Source: Nocardiopsis_B sediminis
Lineage (GTDB): Bacteria; Actinomycetota; Actinomycetes; Streptosporangiales; Streptosporangiaceae
Assembly: GCF_042650565.1 (NCBI RefSeq)
Contig: NZ_JBHSBH010000005.1
Location: forward strand, 212,452-276,451
Length of the DNA: 64,000 nucleotides
Direction: 5' to 3'
Shown here: positions 1 through 7,995 of the stretch, piece by piece
Position numbering within the stretch: the first letter of the stretch is position 1
Layout: every line of letters begins with the position of its first letter
The notes under the pieces: model-generated
Databases searched by the model: none
Told to the model about the DNA's origin: nothing
The model's input: only the letters and a program-made list of their open reading frames with translations
Made by a program: the position numbers and the translations under genes

Positions 1-5
1 AGACG

Positions 6-1022
6 ATGACCACCCGGACCTTCACCGCAGCCCAGCGCGACGTCGGCGCGATCGGCCTCGGATGCATGGGCATGAGCTGGGCCTACGCCGAGTCCGAGCG
101 CGACGACGCGGCGTCGGCGGAGCTGATCGGGGCCGCGCTGGACCTGGGCGCGGACCTGGTCGACACCGCCGACGTCTACGGCGACGGCCACAACGAGGAG
201 CTGGTCGGCCGGGCGCTTTCGGGGCGCCGCGCCGAGGCGTTCCTCGCGACAAAGGGCGGCCTGGTCGTCGACGACCTCGCGACCAAGGCGATGCACCGCG
301 ACGGTTCGCCGGCGCACCTGCGCCGGGCGCTGGAGGCGAGCCTGCGCCGGCTCGGCACCGACCACGTCGACCTGTACTACCTGCACCGCGTGGACCCCGC
401 GGTCCCGCTGGAGGAGAGCTGGTCGGCCATGGCGGAGCTGGTCGCCGAGGGCAAGGCCCGCCACATCGGGCTCTCGGAGGTCTCGGTCGGCGAGGCCGCG
501 CGCGCCCACGCGGTGCACCCGGTGGCGGCGGTGCAGTCGGAGCTGTCGCTGTGGACCCGCACCGCCATGGGCGCGACCGGCGGCGGGTCCGGTCCCGGCG
601 CGTTCGCCGGCGGCGGGGCCGAGGACACCGGCGACGTGGTGGGCTGGTGCGCCCGCAACGGGGCGGCGTTCGTGCCGTTCGCCCCGCTGGGGCGCGGCTT
701 CCTCACCGGGGCGGTAACCGCCGGCACCACATTCGAGGCCGGCGACATGCGGACGGTCAGCCCGCGCTTCCAGAGCGCCCACCGCGCCGCGAACCTGCGC
801 ATCGTGGCGGTGCTGGAGGCCGTCGCCGAGCGGCACGGGGCGACTGTGGCACAGATCGCACTCGCCTGGGTGCTCGCCCAGGGTGACCACATCCTGCCGA
901 TTCCGGGCACGAAGCGCATTCGTTTCCTGAAGGAGAACGTGAATGCCTCGCAAATTAACCTCACCGACGCCGATTTGGCCCAATTGAACGACGCGCCGCC
1001 GCCCGCCGGAAGCCGTTACTAA
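6..1022 (+). CDS. Aldo/keto reductase
   Basis: A 338-residue NADPH-dependent aldo/keto reductase of the YajO/AKR13-like group, a soluble (beta/alpha)8-barrel enzyme that reduces aldehydes or ketones. The opening IGLGCMGMSW, the DTADVYGDGHNEELVG stretch (catalytic Asp and Tyr) and the DLYYLHRVDP segment with its His are all family signatures, and PIPGTKRIRFLKENV near the C-terminus is the cofactor phosphate-binding part. Length is normal for the family. The ATG lies 5 nt from the window edge, so its ribosome binding site and any upstream operon partner cannot be judged. A strong hairpin follows the stop codon, so it ends its transcript. The substrate is not predictable. Confidence 0.93.
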   Translation: MTTRTFTAAQRDVGAIGLGCMGMSWAYAESERDDAASAELIGAALDLGADLVDTADVYGDGHNEELVGRALSGRRAEAFLATKGGLVVDDLATKAMHRDGSPAHLRRALEASLRRLGTDHVDLYYLHRVDPAVPLEESWSAMAELVAEGKARHIGLSEVSVGEAARAHAVHPVAAVQSELSLWTRTAMGATGGGSGPGAFAGGGAEDTGDVVGWCARNGAAFVPFAPLGRGFLTGAVTAGTTFEAGDMRTVSPRFQSAHRAANLRIVAVLEAVAERHGATVAQIALAWVLAQGDHILPIPGTKRIRFLKENVNASQINLTDADLAQLNDAPPPAGSRY

Positions 1023-1044
1023 ACGTAGCACGACAATCACTCAC

Positions 1045-1076
1045 AAAGCCCTGGAGTTTCCAACTCCAGGGCTTTT
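1045..1076 (+). terminator. Rho-independent terminator after the aldo/keto reductase
   Basis: A perfect 14-bp stem (1045-1058 with 1062-1075, AAAGCCCTGGAGTT and its complement) with a 3-nt loop, followed by a T run. The A/T tails on both sides would let it act in both directions. Confidence 0.9.
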
Positions 1077-1330
1077 AGAATCCAGACGACAATAGAAGGA
1101 GGATGGGGCTCAGCGACGAAGGACACACGACCGGAAACGGCCTCTGGACACCCACGGTATGTCACGGACGGAGCGTACTATGAATCCGGATACGGCCTGC
1201 AGGGGATAATCAAATCTTCAACGAGCACAACCATCTGCGGCGGATGAACGTCTCACCGTAGGAATATCGCGAGCGTTAAACGGCGCCGCTCCCCGAAGGT
1301 CGTCACTGTCCGACACATTGGAGGTCCTGC

Positions 1331-2509
1331 ATGGGGGAATTCGATGAGCTGGAGCGGCTGATCGGTCGCCGCCTCGAGGCGGCCATCCCCGATGTGGTCG
1401 CCCGCTACCGGGCCCGGCTGCGAGAGCGCGCCAACCCCCTCGGCACCGACCCCGGCCAGTGGACCGACACCCGCGACCACGCGCACCTCATCCTCCACGA
1501 CTGCGTCCGGGCCCTGCTCCACGGCAGCGGATCGGCCGCCGACCGCACCGCCACCCTGTCGCTGTCGGCCGACCTCGGCGAGCGCCGTGCCCGCTCGGGG
1601 ATGCGCCTGCGCGACTCCCTGCACGCCGCCGAGCAGCTGGTCGACATCACCTTGGAGACGCTGGGCGGCATCGCCGACGACCTCCCGCCCTCCGACGCCC
1701 ACCGGCTGTTCGTCCGCGCGGCGCTGCTGGTCAACCGCTGCGCGGCGCGGCGTACCCAGGCCGCCGCCGAAACCTACGACATCCAGGTGGTCCGCCAGGT
1801 CGAGCAGGCCACGGCCGAGCAGTACGGCAAGCTCGCCGTGGAGATCCACGACCGCATCGGGGGCAGCCTCGCCCTGGCCTTCCGCCACCTGGAAATGCAC
1901 CGCATGGAGAACAGGGGCGCCCCCGGCAACGGCGGCCGGGTCACCGCGATCGAGGAATCGCTCGAAGAGGCCGCCGCCTTCACCCGGCACCTGGTCTCGG
2001 GGCTCAGCTCCACCTTCCCGATGCCCGACGGCCTGCACGCCTCCATCCAGAAGTGCGCCCACGCCCTCAACCCGCACCGCATCCCCGTGGTGATCGAATT
2101 CTCCGGCGAGGAGGACCGCCTCCCCGGCCGGCACCGCGATGAGATATTCCTGATCATCCGCGAATTCCTGCGGAATTCCTTCGCCCACGGCTCCCCCACG
2201 CTCATCTCCATCCGAATCAAGATCACCGACAAGCGCGTCAGCGCCCGGCTGGCCGACAACGGCAGCGGGTTCGACACGTCGGCGCAGGGGCGAGGCTCGC
2301 CCGCGACGGCGACCGGCGGCCTCCGGGCGATGCGCGAACGCATCGAGCGGCTCGGCGGCGGCTGCCGGCTCAAGAGCGCGCCCGGCGACGGCACCCGGAT
2401 GTGGCTGTGGGCACCGCTGGCCACGGCCCCCTCCACCACCGATCCCGACGACTCCGCAGTCCCCACACTGGCCGATCGACCGGCCGCAGGGACACCCCCG
2501 CGGCCTTAG
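1331..2509 (+). CDS. Soluble NarL-type sensor histidine kinase
   Basis: A 392-residue histidine kinase of the HisKA_3 (NarX/DesK-like) family. No membrane segment is visible, so it should sense a cytoplasmic signal. The N-terminal ~150 residues form a helical input region of the kind found in actinomycete regulators (RsbRD-like or CdaR-like; not identified with certainty). His173 in KLAVEIHDRIGG is the phosphate acceptor. The ATPase region has the N-box FLRNSFAHG and the G-box DNGSGFD, then a second glycine-rich segment near GGLRAMRERIERLGGG. GGAGG lies just upstream of the ATG at 1331. The response regulator begins 15 nt after its stop, so the two form an operon and a cognate pair. It adjoins the AfsA/PKS locus and may control it, which is inference from position only. 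Confidence 0.88.
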   Translation: MGEFDELERLIGRRLEAAIPDVVARYRARLRERANPLGTDPGQWTDTRDHAHLILHDCVRALLHGSGSAADRTATLSLSADLGERRARSGMRLRDSLHAAEQLVDITLETLGGIADDLPPSDAHRLFVRAALLVNRCAARRTQAAAETYDIQVVRQVEQATAEQYGKLAVEIHDRIGGSLALAFRHLEMHRMENRGAPGNGGRVTAIEESLEEAAAFTRHLVSGLSSTFPMPDGLHASIQKCAHALNPHRIPVVIEFSGEEDRLPGRHRDEIFLIIREFLRNSFAHGSPTLISIRIKITDKRVSARLADNGSGFDTSAQGRGSPATATGGLRAMRERIERLGGGCRLKSAPGDGTRMWLWAPLATAPSTTDPDDSAVPTLADRPAAGTPPRP

Positions 2510-2524
2510 GAGCGGTAGGAGACC

Positions 2525-3193
2525 ATGCAGACCATCAGAATGCTGCTAGCCGACGACCACACCCTTTTCCGGAATGCTCTCACCGAACTTCTGCACATGG
2601 AGGACGATCTCCGCGTCGTCGGTGTTGCGAGCGATGTCAATGAGGCCCTGAAGGGGGTGGAGGAGCACCGGCCCGATGTGGCACTGCTCGACATCCACAT
2701 GCCCGGCAACGATCAGCCGCGCTCCACGGTGCGCCGGGTCCGCCAGATCTCGCCGGGCACCCAAGTGCTGATCCTGACCATGTACGACGACGCCCGGCTG
2801 GCCCGGGACCTGCTCCCCCTGGGGATACGCGGGTACTTACACAAGACCGTCACCGGCCAGGTCCTGACCTCGGCGGTGCGCGAAGCGGCGGTCCCCAACG
2901 GCCGGGTGACCCTGTCGATGTCCTCCGACGTCCTGACCGAGCCCGAGGAGAAGAGCCCGCTGTCGCCGCGCGAGATGGAGGTGCTGGAGCTGGCGGCGCG
3001 GGGGCGCAGCAACCACCAGATCGCCCGGCAGCTGGGCATCACCGAGGGGACGGTCAAGCGCCACATGCGCAACATCTTCGACAAGCTCGCCGCGCAGTCA
3101 CGCGTCGAGGCCGCCAACATCGCGATCGCGGCCGGCATCATCGCCTCGCCCGTGACCGTCCCCCCGGCCCGCCGCCCCATGTACACGACGTAG
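2525..3193 (+). CDS. NarL/FixJ response regulator
   Basis: A 222-residue response regulator with an N-terminal receiver (ADDH acidic pocket at residues 9-12, phospho-acceptor Asp56 in ALLDIHMPG, conserved Lys in GYLHK) and a C-terminal LuxR-type helix-turn-helix (LSPREMEVLELAARGRSN, then GTVKRHMRNIFDKL). It should act as a DNA-binding transcription factor phosphorylated by the kinase encoded immediately upstream. A purine-rich AGGAG precedes the start. It ends convergently with the fabG-like gene of the AfsA/PKS locus. Its targets cannot be read from the sequence. Confidence 0.93.
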   Translation: MQTIRMLLADDHTLFRNALTELLHMEDDLRVVGVASDVNEALKGVEEHRPDVALLDIHMPGNDQPRSTVRRVRQISPGTQVLILTMYDDARLARDLLPLGIRGYLHKTVTGQVLTSAVREAAVPNGRVTLSMSSDVLTEPEEKSPLSPREMEVLELAARGRSNHQIARQLGITEGTVKRHMRNIFDKLAAQSRVEAANIAIAAGIIASPVTVPPARRPMYTT

Positions 3194-3215
3194 GGTTCCC
3201 GGGATTCAGGCCTCG

Positions 3216-3297
3216 GGTCAGATCCCCATCCGGTCCTCCGCCGTTCGATGCACCCGACCTGATGTCACTGCCCGGGGTGCAGGTCAGATCCCCATCC
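3216..3297. repeat. Duplicated 3' end of the fabG-like gene
   Basis: The 16-nt string GGTCAGATCCCCATCC occurs at 3216-3231 and again at 3282-3297. The second copy contains the stop codon and final codons (G-M-G-I-stop on the minus strand) of the fabG-like gene. The first copy is a scrap of the same gene end placed just beyond the stop. The same arrangement is seen at the other fabG (about 22.0 kb) and at the response regulator near 25.9 kb. Confidence 0.8.
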
Positions 3298-3988
3298 CGA
3301 TGCCCCCGCCCACCGGCAGCACCGCACCCGTGATGTAACTCGCCTCCTCACTGGCGAGGAAGCGCACCGCAGCCGCCACCTCCTGGGGCGTCCCCGGACG
3401 CCCCAGGGGGGTCATCTTCATGACGCCGTCCATGCGGCGGTCGGTGAGCTTCTTGGTCATGTCGGTGTCGATGATGCCCGGCGCGACCAGGTTGACCGTG
3501 ACGCCCCGGGGCCCCAGCTCCCAGGCGAGCGAGCGCGCGAGGCCGAGCAGCGCCGTCTTGGTCGCCGCATAGTTCGTCTGGCCCGGCGAGCCCAGGAAAC
3601 CCAGGGCCGACGACAGCAGCACGATCCGCCCGCGGCGGGCCGCGAGCATGCCGCCCGCAGCCGTGCGCACCGTCCGGAAGACGCCCTTCAGGTTCGTCTC
3701 GACCACCTCGTCGAAGGTGGGGTCGTCCATCCGCAGCATCAGCGTGTCCCGCGTGATACCGGCGTTGGCGACCAGCACCTCCACCGGCCCCTGCTCCTTG
3801 GCGACCAGCTCGAAGGCGGCGGACACCGAGTTCGGGTCGGTCACCTCGCACTGCACGCCCAGGAACCCCTTGGGCGGCTCGCCCGACCGGTAGCCCACGG
3901 CGACGCGGTCGCCGTCCCCGGCCAGCGCCTCGGCGACCGCCAGGCCGATCCCGCGGTTGCCTCCGGTCACGAACACGGAACGGGACAT
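3284..3988 (-). CDS. 3-oxoacyl-ACP reductase (FabG paralogue of the AfsA/PKS locus)
   Basis: A 234-residue short-chain dehydrogenase of the FabG group that reduces beta-ketoacyl-ACP with NADPH. Visible are the cofactor motif TGGNRGIG, VANAG, the catalytic Ser in VLLSS, the YAATK Tyr/Lys pair and the C-terminal GGGIGMGI. It is closely related to the housekeeping-type FabG of this window (22087-22794), sharing MSRS..VTGG.RGIGLA, YRSGEPP and LVANAGIT. It is therefore probably a duplicated fatty-acid reductase recruited to secondary metabolism. It lies 29 nt downstream of the KAS III-like gene in the same direction. In an AfsA-type pathway it could act during acyl chain building or on the side-chain ketone of the butanolide. 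Confidence 0.88.
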   Translation of the reverse strand: MSRSVFVTGGNRGIGLAVAEALAGDGDRVAVGYRSGEPPKGFLGVQCEVTDPNSVSAAFELVAKEQGPVEVLVANAGITRDTLMLRMDDPTFDEVVETNLKGVFRTVRTAAGGMLAARRGRIVLLSSALGFLGSPGQTNYAATKTALLGLARSLAWELGPRGVTVNLVAPGIIDTDMTKKLTDRRMDGVMKMTPLGRPGTPQEVAAAVRFLASEEASYITGAVLPVGGGIGMGI

Positions 3989-4017
3989 GTGCTTCTCCTC
4001 ATCGTCTGCATCGTCTG

Positions 4018-5058
4018 CTAACTCTCATGGGGTGCCTGGACCACCAGGCAGGACCAGGTGAACCCGGCGCCCGCGCTGAACACGAGCGCGTACTCGCCGG
4101 GCCTCAGGTGGCGGCGCCGGTAGAGCTCGGCCACGCCGGCCACGGCGTCGCCGGCGCCCAGGTGGCCGGTCTCCCGGCCCCAGTCCTCCAGCTCGGCGCC
4201 GATGACCTCGGTCAGGATCGGGATCCAGGAGTCCTGGAGCGTCTTCGCGCCGAACCGGGGCAGCACCGCGCAGCGGATGCGGTCGTCGCCGGGGCGCAGT
4301 CCGGCCTCGCGCAGCGCCTCGGTGGCGACCTCGCGTACGCAGCGCTCGTTGGTCGCCGCGAACCCCTCGCGGCCGTGCCGGCGCAGGTAGGCGCGCTTGG
4401 TCGCGCGCATGTCGACGGTGTCGCGGTGGGTGCGGGCGGCGTCGGCGAACGGGTCGTCGCCCCGGTGCATCTCCTCCAGCTCGGGCACGGCCACAGTGCT
4501 GACCGCGTGCAGCAGCAGCGGGTCGGCCGCCTCCGGGGAGGCGTGCAGCAGCAGGGCGGTGCCGCCGTCGCCGTAGGCCACCCCGTAGTCGGCGGTCCAC
4601 CGGTTGAACCCGGGGGCCACGAACCGGTCGGCGGTGGTGACGAGCCCGTACTCCTTGGCGTCGGCGGCGGCCAGCCGGACCGCCGACAGCTCCACCGCCG
4701 TGGCGCCCCCGTTGCACACCTGCTGGATGCCGATGGGCAGCGCGTGCGCGGCGCCCAGGCGGCCGGCGATGTAGTGGGCGGGCGACCAGAGGTCGTGGCC
4801 CTGGTAGTACATCCAGGCGTGGAAGACCGACCCCACGTGCTCGGCCCCGGCGCCCGCGGCGCGCAGCGCGGCGCGGGCGGCGTGCACCGCCATGTCGGGT
4901 GCGCCGATGTCGCCGGCATCGGGCAGGGCCGGATGCGCGAGTTCGCGCGCCTGGCCCTCGCGGATGTCGCGCTGCTCGACGGCGTCGGCGGCGGCCGACC
5001 GATCCGGGGGCAGCCACACCGCGGCGGACGCGATCCCCACCGGTTGCTCGAACCTCAC
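4018..5058 (-). CDS. KAS III-like acyltransferase/condensing enzyme with altered active site
   Basis: A 346-residue thiolase-fold protein resembling 3-oxoacyl-ACP synthase III. I chose GTG at 5058 (MRFEQPVGIASAAVW) because GGAGG sits 4 nt upstream. The nucleophile is Cys115 in QQVCNGGAT. The usual His of the HQAN motif is not recognisable: the corresponding stretch reads VLPRFGAKTL. The usual Asn position reads GHLGAGD (His299). Such changes are known from KAS III-like acyl transferases of antibiotic pathways (CerJ/ChlB/DpsC group), so it may load or transfer a starter acyl unit rather than extend chains; this is inference. It is divergent from the ACP gene across a 294-nt promoter region. 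Confidence 0.8.
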   Translation of the reverse strand: MRFEQPVGIASAAVWLPPDRSAAADAVEQRDIREGQARELAHPALPDAGDIGAPDMAVHAARAALRAAGAGAEHVGSVFHAWMYYQGHDLWSPAHYIAGRLGAAHALPIGIQQVCNGGATAVELSAVRLAAADAKEYGLVTTADRFVAPGFNRWTADYGVAYGDGGTALLLHASPEAADPLLLHAVSTVAVPELEEMHRGDDPFADAARTHRDTVDMRATKRAYLRRHGREGFAATNERCVREVATEALREAGLRPGDDRIRCAVLPRFGAKTLQDSWIPILTEVIGAELEDWGRETGHLGAGDAVAGVAELYRRRHLRPGEYALVFSAGAGFTWSCLVVQAPHES

Positions 5059-5352
5059 AGTGCCTCCTCGCCACCTTCTCCCCTGCCGGGGACGACGGTC
5101 CGGCCCGGGCACGTCGCCGCCGGCCGGAAGTGAGCATGAGTCGCCGCGATGAAGCAGGGATAAAACTCCGAAGAAATCGGCGGCGCGAATTCAGTCAAGG
5201 GCCGCGGGGTGCAAATGGTAATTCCGCTTCAGGTGCACCCGGCATGTCACTTTGGATGCCTTGTGCGGGGTGGGGCGGTCGGGTTGTATCGGTCTCGAAG
5301 TCGCACGGCACCCGCCCTGCGAACCGGCGATCAGCAGAGATGGGACACGAGT
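5059..5352. promoter_or_regulatory. Divergent promoter region of the AfsA/PKS locus
   Basis: 294 nt between the KAS III-like gene (minus) and the ACP gene (plus). It is clearly less GC-rich than its surroundings (for example 5157-5230) and holds no convincing gene. Both arms of the locus must start here. I cannot identify a palindromic operator with confidence. Confidence 0.55.
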
Positions 5353-5625
5353 ATGACCGAGATCACCATTTCCGTGGAACTGCGCGACAAGGTCCGCGAA
5401 ATCATCGCCGACGTTCTGGAGGTCGATGTGGACCAGCTCACCGAGCAGAGCAGTTTCGCCGATGACTTTGAAGCCGATTCATTGATGAGCATCGAGATCT
5501 TCTCCCGGTTCGAGCGCGACCTCGGCATCACGGTTCCGCAGGACCAGCTGACCGACCTGGACGACCTGTCCACGGCCTACGACATCGTCGCCAAGCACGC
5601 CGTGCAGGAGGTCTCGGGTGTCTGA
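5353..5625 (+). CDS. Acyl carrier protein
   Basis: A 90-residue type II acyl carrier protein. Ser43 in the DSLMSIE motif is the attachment site for 4'-phosphopantetheine; an Sfp-type transferase is encoded at 38449-39183, though it is not necessarily the partner. The ATG at 5353 (MTEITISVELRDKV) is preceded by GAGATGGG. Upstream codons in the same frame look non-coding. The stop overlaps the GTG start of the ketosynthase by 8 nt, so translation is coupled. It would carry the chain made by the next two gene products and present it to the AfsA-like enzyme. Confidence 0.92.
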   Translation: MTEITISVELRDKVREIIADVLEVDVDQLTEQSSFADDFEADSLMSIEIFSRFERDLGITVPQDQLTDLDDLSTAYDIVAKHAVQEVSGV

Positions 5626-6838
5626 CCGGCCTGCGCGCCGCGTTGTGGTCACCGGTCTCGGCGCGGTGAGCAGCCTGGGCATCGGCGCCCGGCCGCTCAC
5701 CGCGGCGGTCCGCGCGGGCCGCAGCGGCATCGGTCCCATCGAGGCGTTCGACTCCGAGGGCTTCGTCCACACCCTGGCCGGCGAGGTCCGCGGCTTCGCC
5801 CCCGAAGACCACCTCCGGCGCATCGACCCGGAGCAGTGGGGGCACAGCGGCCGGTTCGCCGCAGCGGCGGCGCGGCAGGCCGTCACCGACTCCGGCTTCG
5901 ACCCCGACGAGCTGTCGCGCACCCGCGCCGGCAGCAGCTTCGGCACCACCAACGGCGAATCGGCGGTCCTGGAGCGGCTGTCCGCGCAGTGGGTCGGCGA
6001 CGGCCTGGCCGGGCTGGACCCGGAGCTGGTCGCCCAGGCCGACGCCGGGCGGATCGCGGCCGCGGTCAACGCCGAACTCGACCTCGGCGGCGAGGCGCAG
6101 ACCTTCGGCACCGCCTGCGCCGCCAGCAACTACGCCATCGGCTACGGCTTCGAGCAGATCCGCAGCGGTGACGCCGACGTCATGCTGTGCGGCGGCGCCG
6201 ACGCCTCCAACCGGGCCACCCACGCCGGGTTCCACCGGCTCGGCGCGCTGGCCGAGGACGTCCCGCGCCCCTTCGACGCCGAGCGCGACGGCATCGTCAC
6301 CGCCGAGGGCGGCGTGGCCCTGCTGCTGGAGTCGCTGGAGTCGGCCCAGGCCCGCGGCGCGCACATCTACGCCGAGGTGCTGGGCTATGGGATGACCTGC
6401 GACGCCAAGCACATGACCAACCCCTACGCCGCCTCCATCGCCGAGTGCATCCGGCGCGCGCACCTCAACGCCGGGGTCAAGCCCGGCGACATCGACTACA
6501 TCTGCGCGCACGGCACCGGCACCCCCGCCAACGACAGCACCGAGGTCGCGGCGGTCCGCGAGGTCTTCGGCGACACCCTGCCGCCGATCAGCTCCATCAA
6601 GTCGATGCTGGGCCACACGATGGGCGCCGCCGCCGGGTTCGGCGCGCTGGTCTGCTGCATGGCGCTCGAGGACGGCTTCCTGCCGCCCAGCGCGACGGTG
6701 CGCACAGTCGACCCGAAGCTCGGCGACGTCGACTGCGTCCCCGGCACCGGGCGCGACGCATCCCCGCGGGTGGTGCAGAACCACGGGTTCGCCTTCGGCG
6801 GCAACAACGCCATCACGGTCTTCGGAAAGGTGTCCTGA
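5618..6838 (+). CDS. Beta-ketoacyl-ACP synthase (KS alpha)
   Basis: A 406-residue condensing enzyme of the FabF/KS-alpha family, performing decarboxylative Claisen condensation on ACP-bound acyl chains. The catalytic triad is complete: Cys167 (FGTACAASN), His298 (CAHGTGTPAND) and His333 (MLGHTMGAA), with the C-terminal GFAFGGNNA loop. The start is GTG 5618, overlapping the ACP gene. The paired KS-like gene begins 3 nt after its stop, as in KS/CLF pairs. Together with the ACP and reductase this is a minimal type II system. The absence of a clear dehydratase in the window argues that the chain is either short or reduced by shared fatty-acid enzymes. Confidence 0.93.
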   Translation: MSDRPARRVVVTGLGAVSSLGIGARPLTAAVRAGRSGIGPIEAFDSEGFVHTLAGEVRGFAPEDHLRRIDPEQWGHSGRFAAAAARQAVTDSGFDPDELSRTRAGSSFGTTNGESAVLERLSAQWVGDGLAGLDPELVAQADAGRIAAAVNAELDLGGEAQTFGTACAASNYAIGYGFEQIRSGDADVMLCGGADASNRATHAGFHRLGALAEDVPRPFDAERDGIVTAEGGVALLLESLESAQARGAHIYAEVLGYGMTCDAKHMTNPYAASIAECIRRAHLNAGVKPGDIDYICAHGTGTPANDSTEVAAVREVFGDTLPPISSIKSMLGHTMGAAAGFGALVCCMALEDGFLPPSATVRTVDPKLGDVDCVPGTGRDASPRVVQNHGFAFGGNNAITVFGKVS

Positions 6839-6841
6839 GCC

Positions 6842-7945
6842 ATGAGCGTCACCGCGATCGACGTCGTCGGGTGCGGGGTCTTCAGCCCCGCCGGATCCGG
6901 GCTCGCGCCGCTGGCCGCGGCGCTCGCGGGCCCGGTGTCGGCGCCCCCGGCCGTGCCCGAGGGGCCCGACGCCCCTGGCGGCGAGGGGTTCCCGGGCGCG
7001 GGGGCACGGGCGGTCACCGACTTCCGCCCCGCCGAGCGGCTGGGCAACAAGGGCCTGAGCCGGCTGACCCGCACCGACCAGCTCGGCATGGTCGCCTGCG
7101 GCCAGGCGCTGGAGCAGCTCGGCCGGCCGCTGGCCGACGAGGACCGCCCGCGCACGGGCATCGTGCTGGGATCGGGAGCGGGCAGCGTGCGCCGCCTGGC
7201 CGAGTTCACCCGCGACACCTTCGTGCAGGACCGGCCCTACATGGTCAACCCGTCGCACTTCCCCGGCACCCTGATGAACTCCGCCGCCGGCCAGACCGCC
7301 ATCCGCTTCGGGATCACCGGCGTCAACGCCACCCTGGCCGGCGGCCCGGTCGCCGGGCTCTCGGCGCTGCGCTATGCCCGCAACACCCTGCTCAACGACC
7401 ACGCCGACCGGCTGCTGGCCGGCAGCGTCGAGGAGCTGAGCGCCCAGAGCGCCTGGGCCTGGGAGCGGACCGGCCGGCTGAGCCCGGGCATCGGCGTGGG
7501 CGAGGGCGGCGCGGTGTTCGTGCTGGAGCGCGACGCCGAACGTCCGCTGGCGCGGCTGCTCGCCTGCGAGCTGCGGTTCTCCGCCCCCGGGCAGGGTGCG
7601 GCGGGGATCGGCCGCCGGCTGGCCGACGCCGTCCGCGACGCGCTGAAGGCCAGCGACGTCGCAGCGGGCGACGTCGGCGTGGTGGCCGTCGGCGGCGCGG
7701 GCCGCCGCGGCTGGTCGGCCGTCGAGGAGCGCGCACTGCGCGAGGTGTTCGACGGCCCCGGCCCCGAGCGCCTGCGCGTCCAGCCCGTGGTCGGCGAGAC
7801 CCACAGCGCCGCCGCATCCCTGCAACTGGCCGGGCTGCTCGCCCGGTGGCAGGCGGAGGCCGCCGACGCCGATGAGCGCGTCGGCCTGGTCACCGCCCTC
7901 GGCCCCGACGGCCAGGTCGGCTGCCTGGTCGTCCAGCGGGGCTGA
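6842..7945 (+). CDS. Chain-length-factor-like ketosynthase without catalytic Cys
   Basis: A 367-residue KS-fold protein, shorter than a true FabF. The nucleophile elbow reads VNATLAGGPVAGL, so the Cys position is Ala166 (or Gly167), and the second active-site His segment reads VGETHSAAA. It should be catalytically dead and act as the partner (chain length factor, KS beta) of the preceding KS. The start ATG at 6842 follows the KS stop by 3 nt. Residues 30-60 are a Gly/Pro/Ala-rich insertion in place of conserved sequence. Similar KS/CLF pairs occur in highly reducing type II polyketide systems; which chain length results cannot be told. Confidence 0.87.
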   Translation: MSVTAIDVVGCGVFSPAGSGLAPLAAALAGPVSAPPAVPEGPDAPGGEGFPGAGARAVTDFRPAERLGNKGLSRLTRTDQLGMVACGQALEQLGRPLADEDRPRTGIVLGSGAGSVRRLAEFTRDTFVQDRPYMVNPSHFPGTLMNSAAGQTAIRFGITGVNATLAGGPVAGLSALRYARNTLLNDHADRLLAGSVEELSAQSAWAWERTGRLSPGIGVGEGGAVFVLERDAERPLARLLACELRFSAPGQGAAGIGRRLADAVRDALKASDVAAGDVGVVAVGGAGRRGWSAVEERALREVFDGPGPERLRVQPVVGETHSAAASLQLAGLLARWQAEAADADERVGLVTALGPDGQVGCLVVQRG

Positions 7946-7995
7946 CAGGGCCGCCCCCCGTTCCACGCCCCATACGCCTTGCACTGGAGAACACG

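Noticed and set aside
5528..7984. A very long open frame antisense to the ACP, KS and CLF genes (about 800 codons)
   Set aside because: Its translation is Gly/Ala/Val/Asp-rich and carries no family motif, while the opposite strand encodes complete enzymes. Very high GC makes antisense frames stay open by chance. The same applies to long antisense or shifted frames at 7372-9687, 9671-12343, 30444-31820, 61281-63293 and elsewhere.
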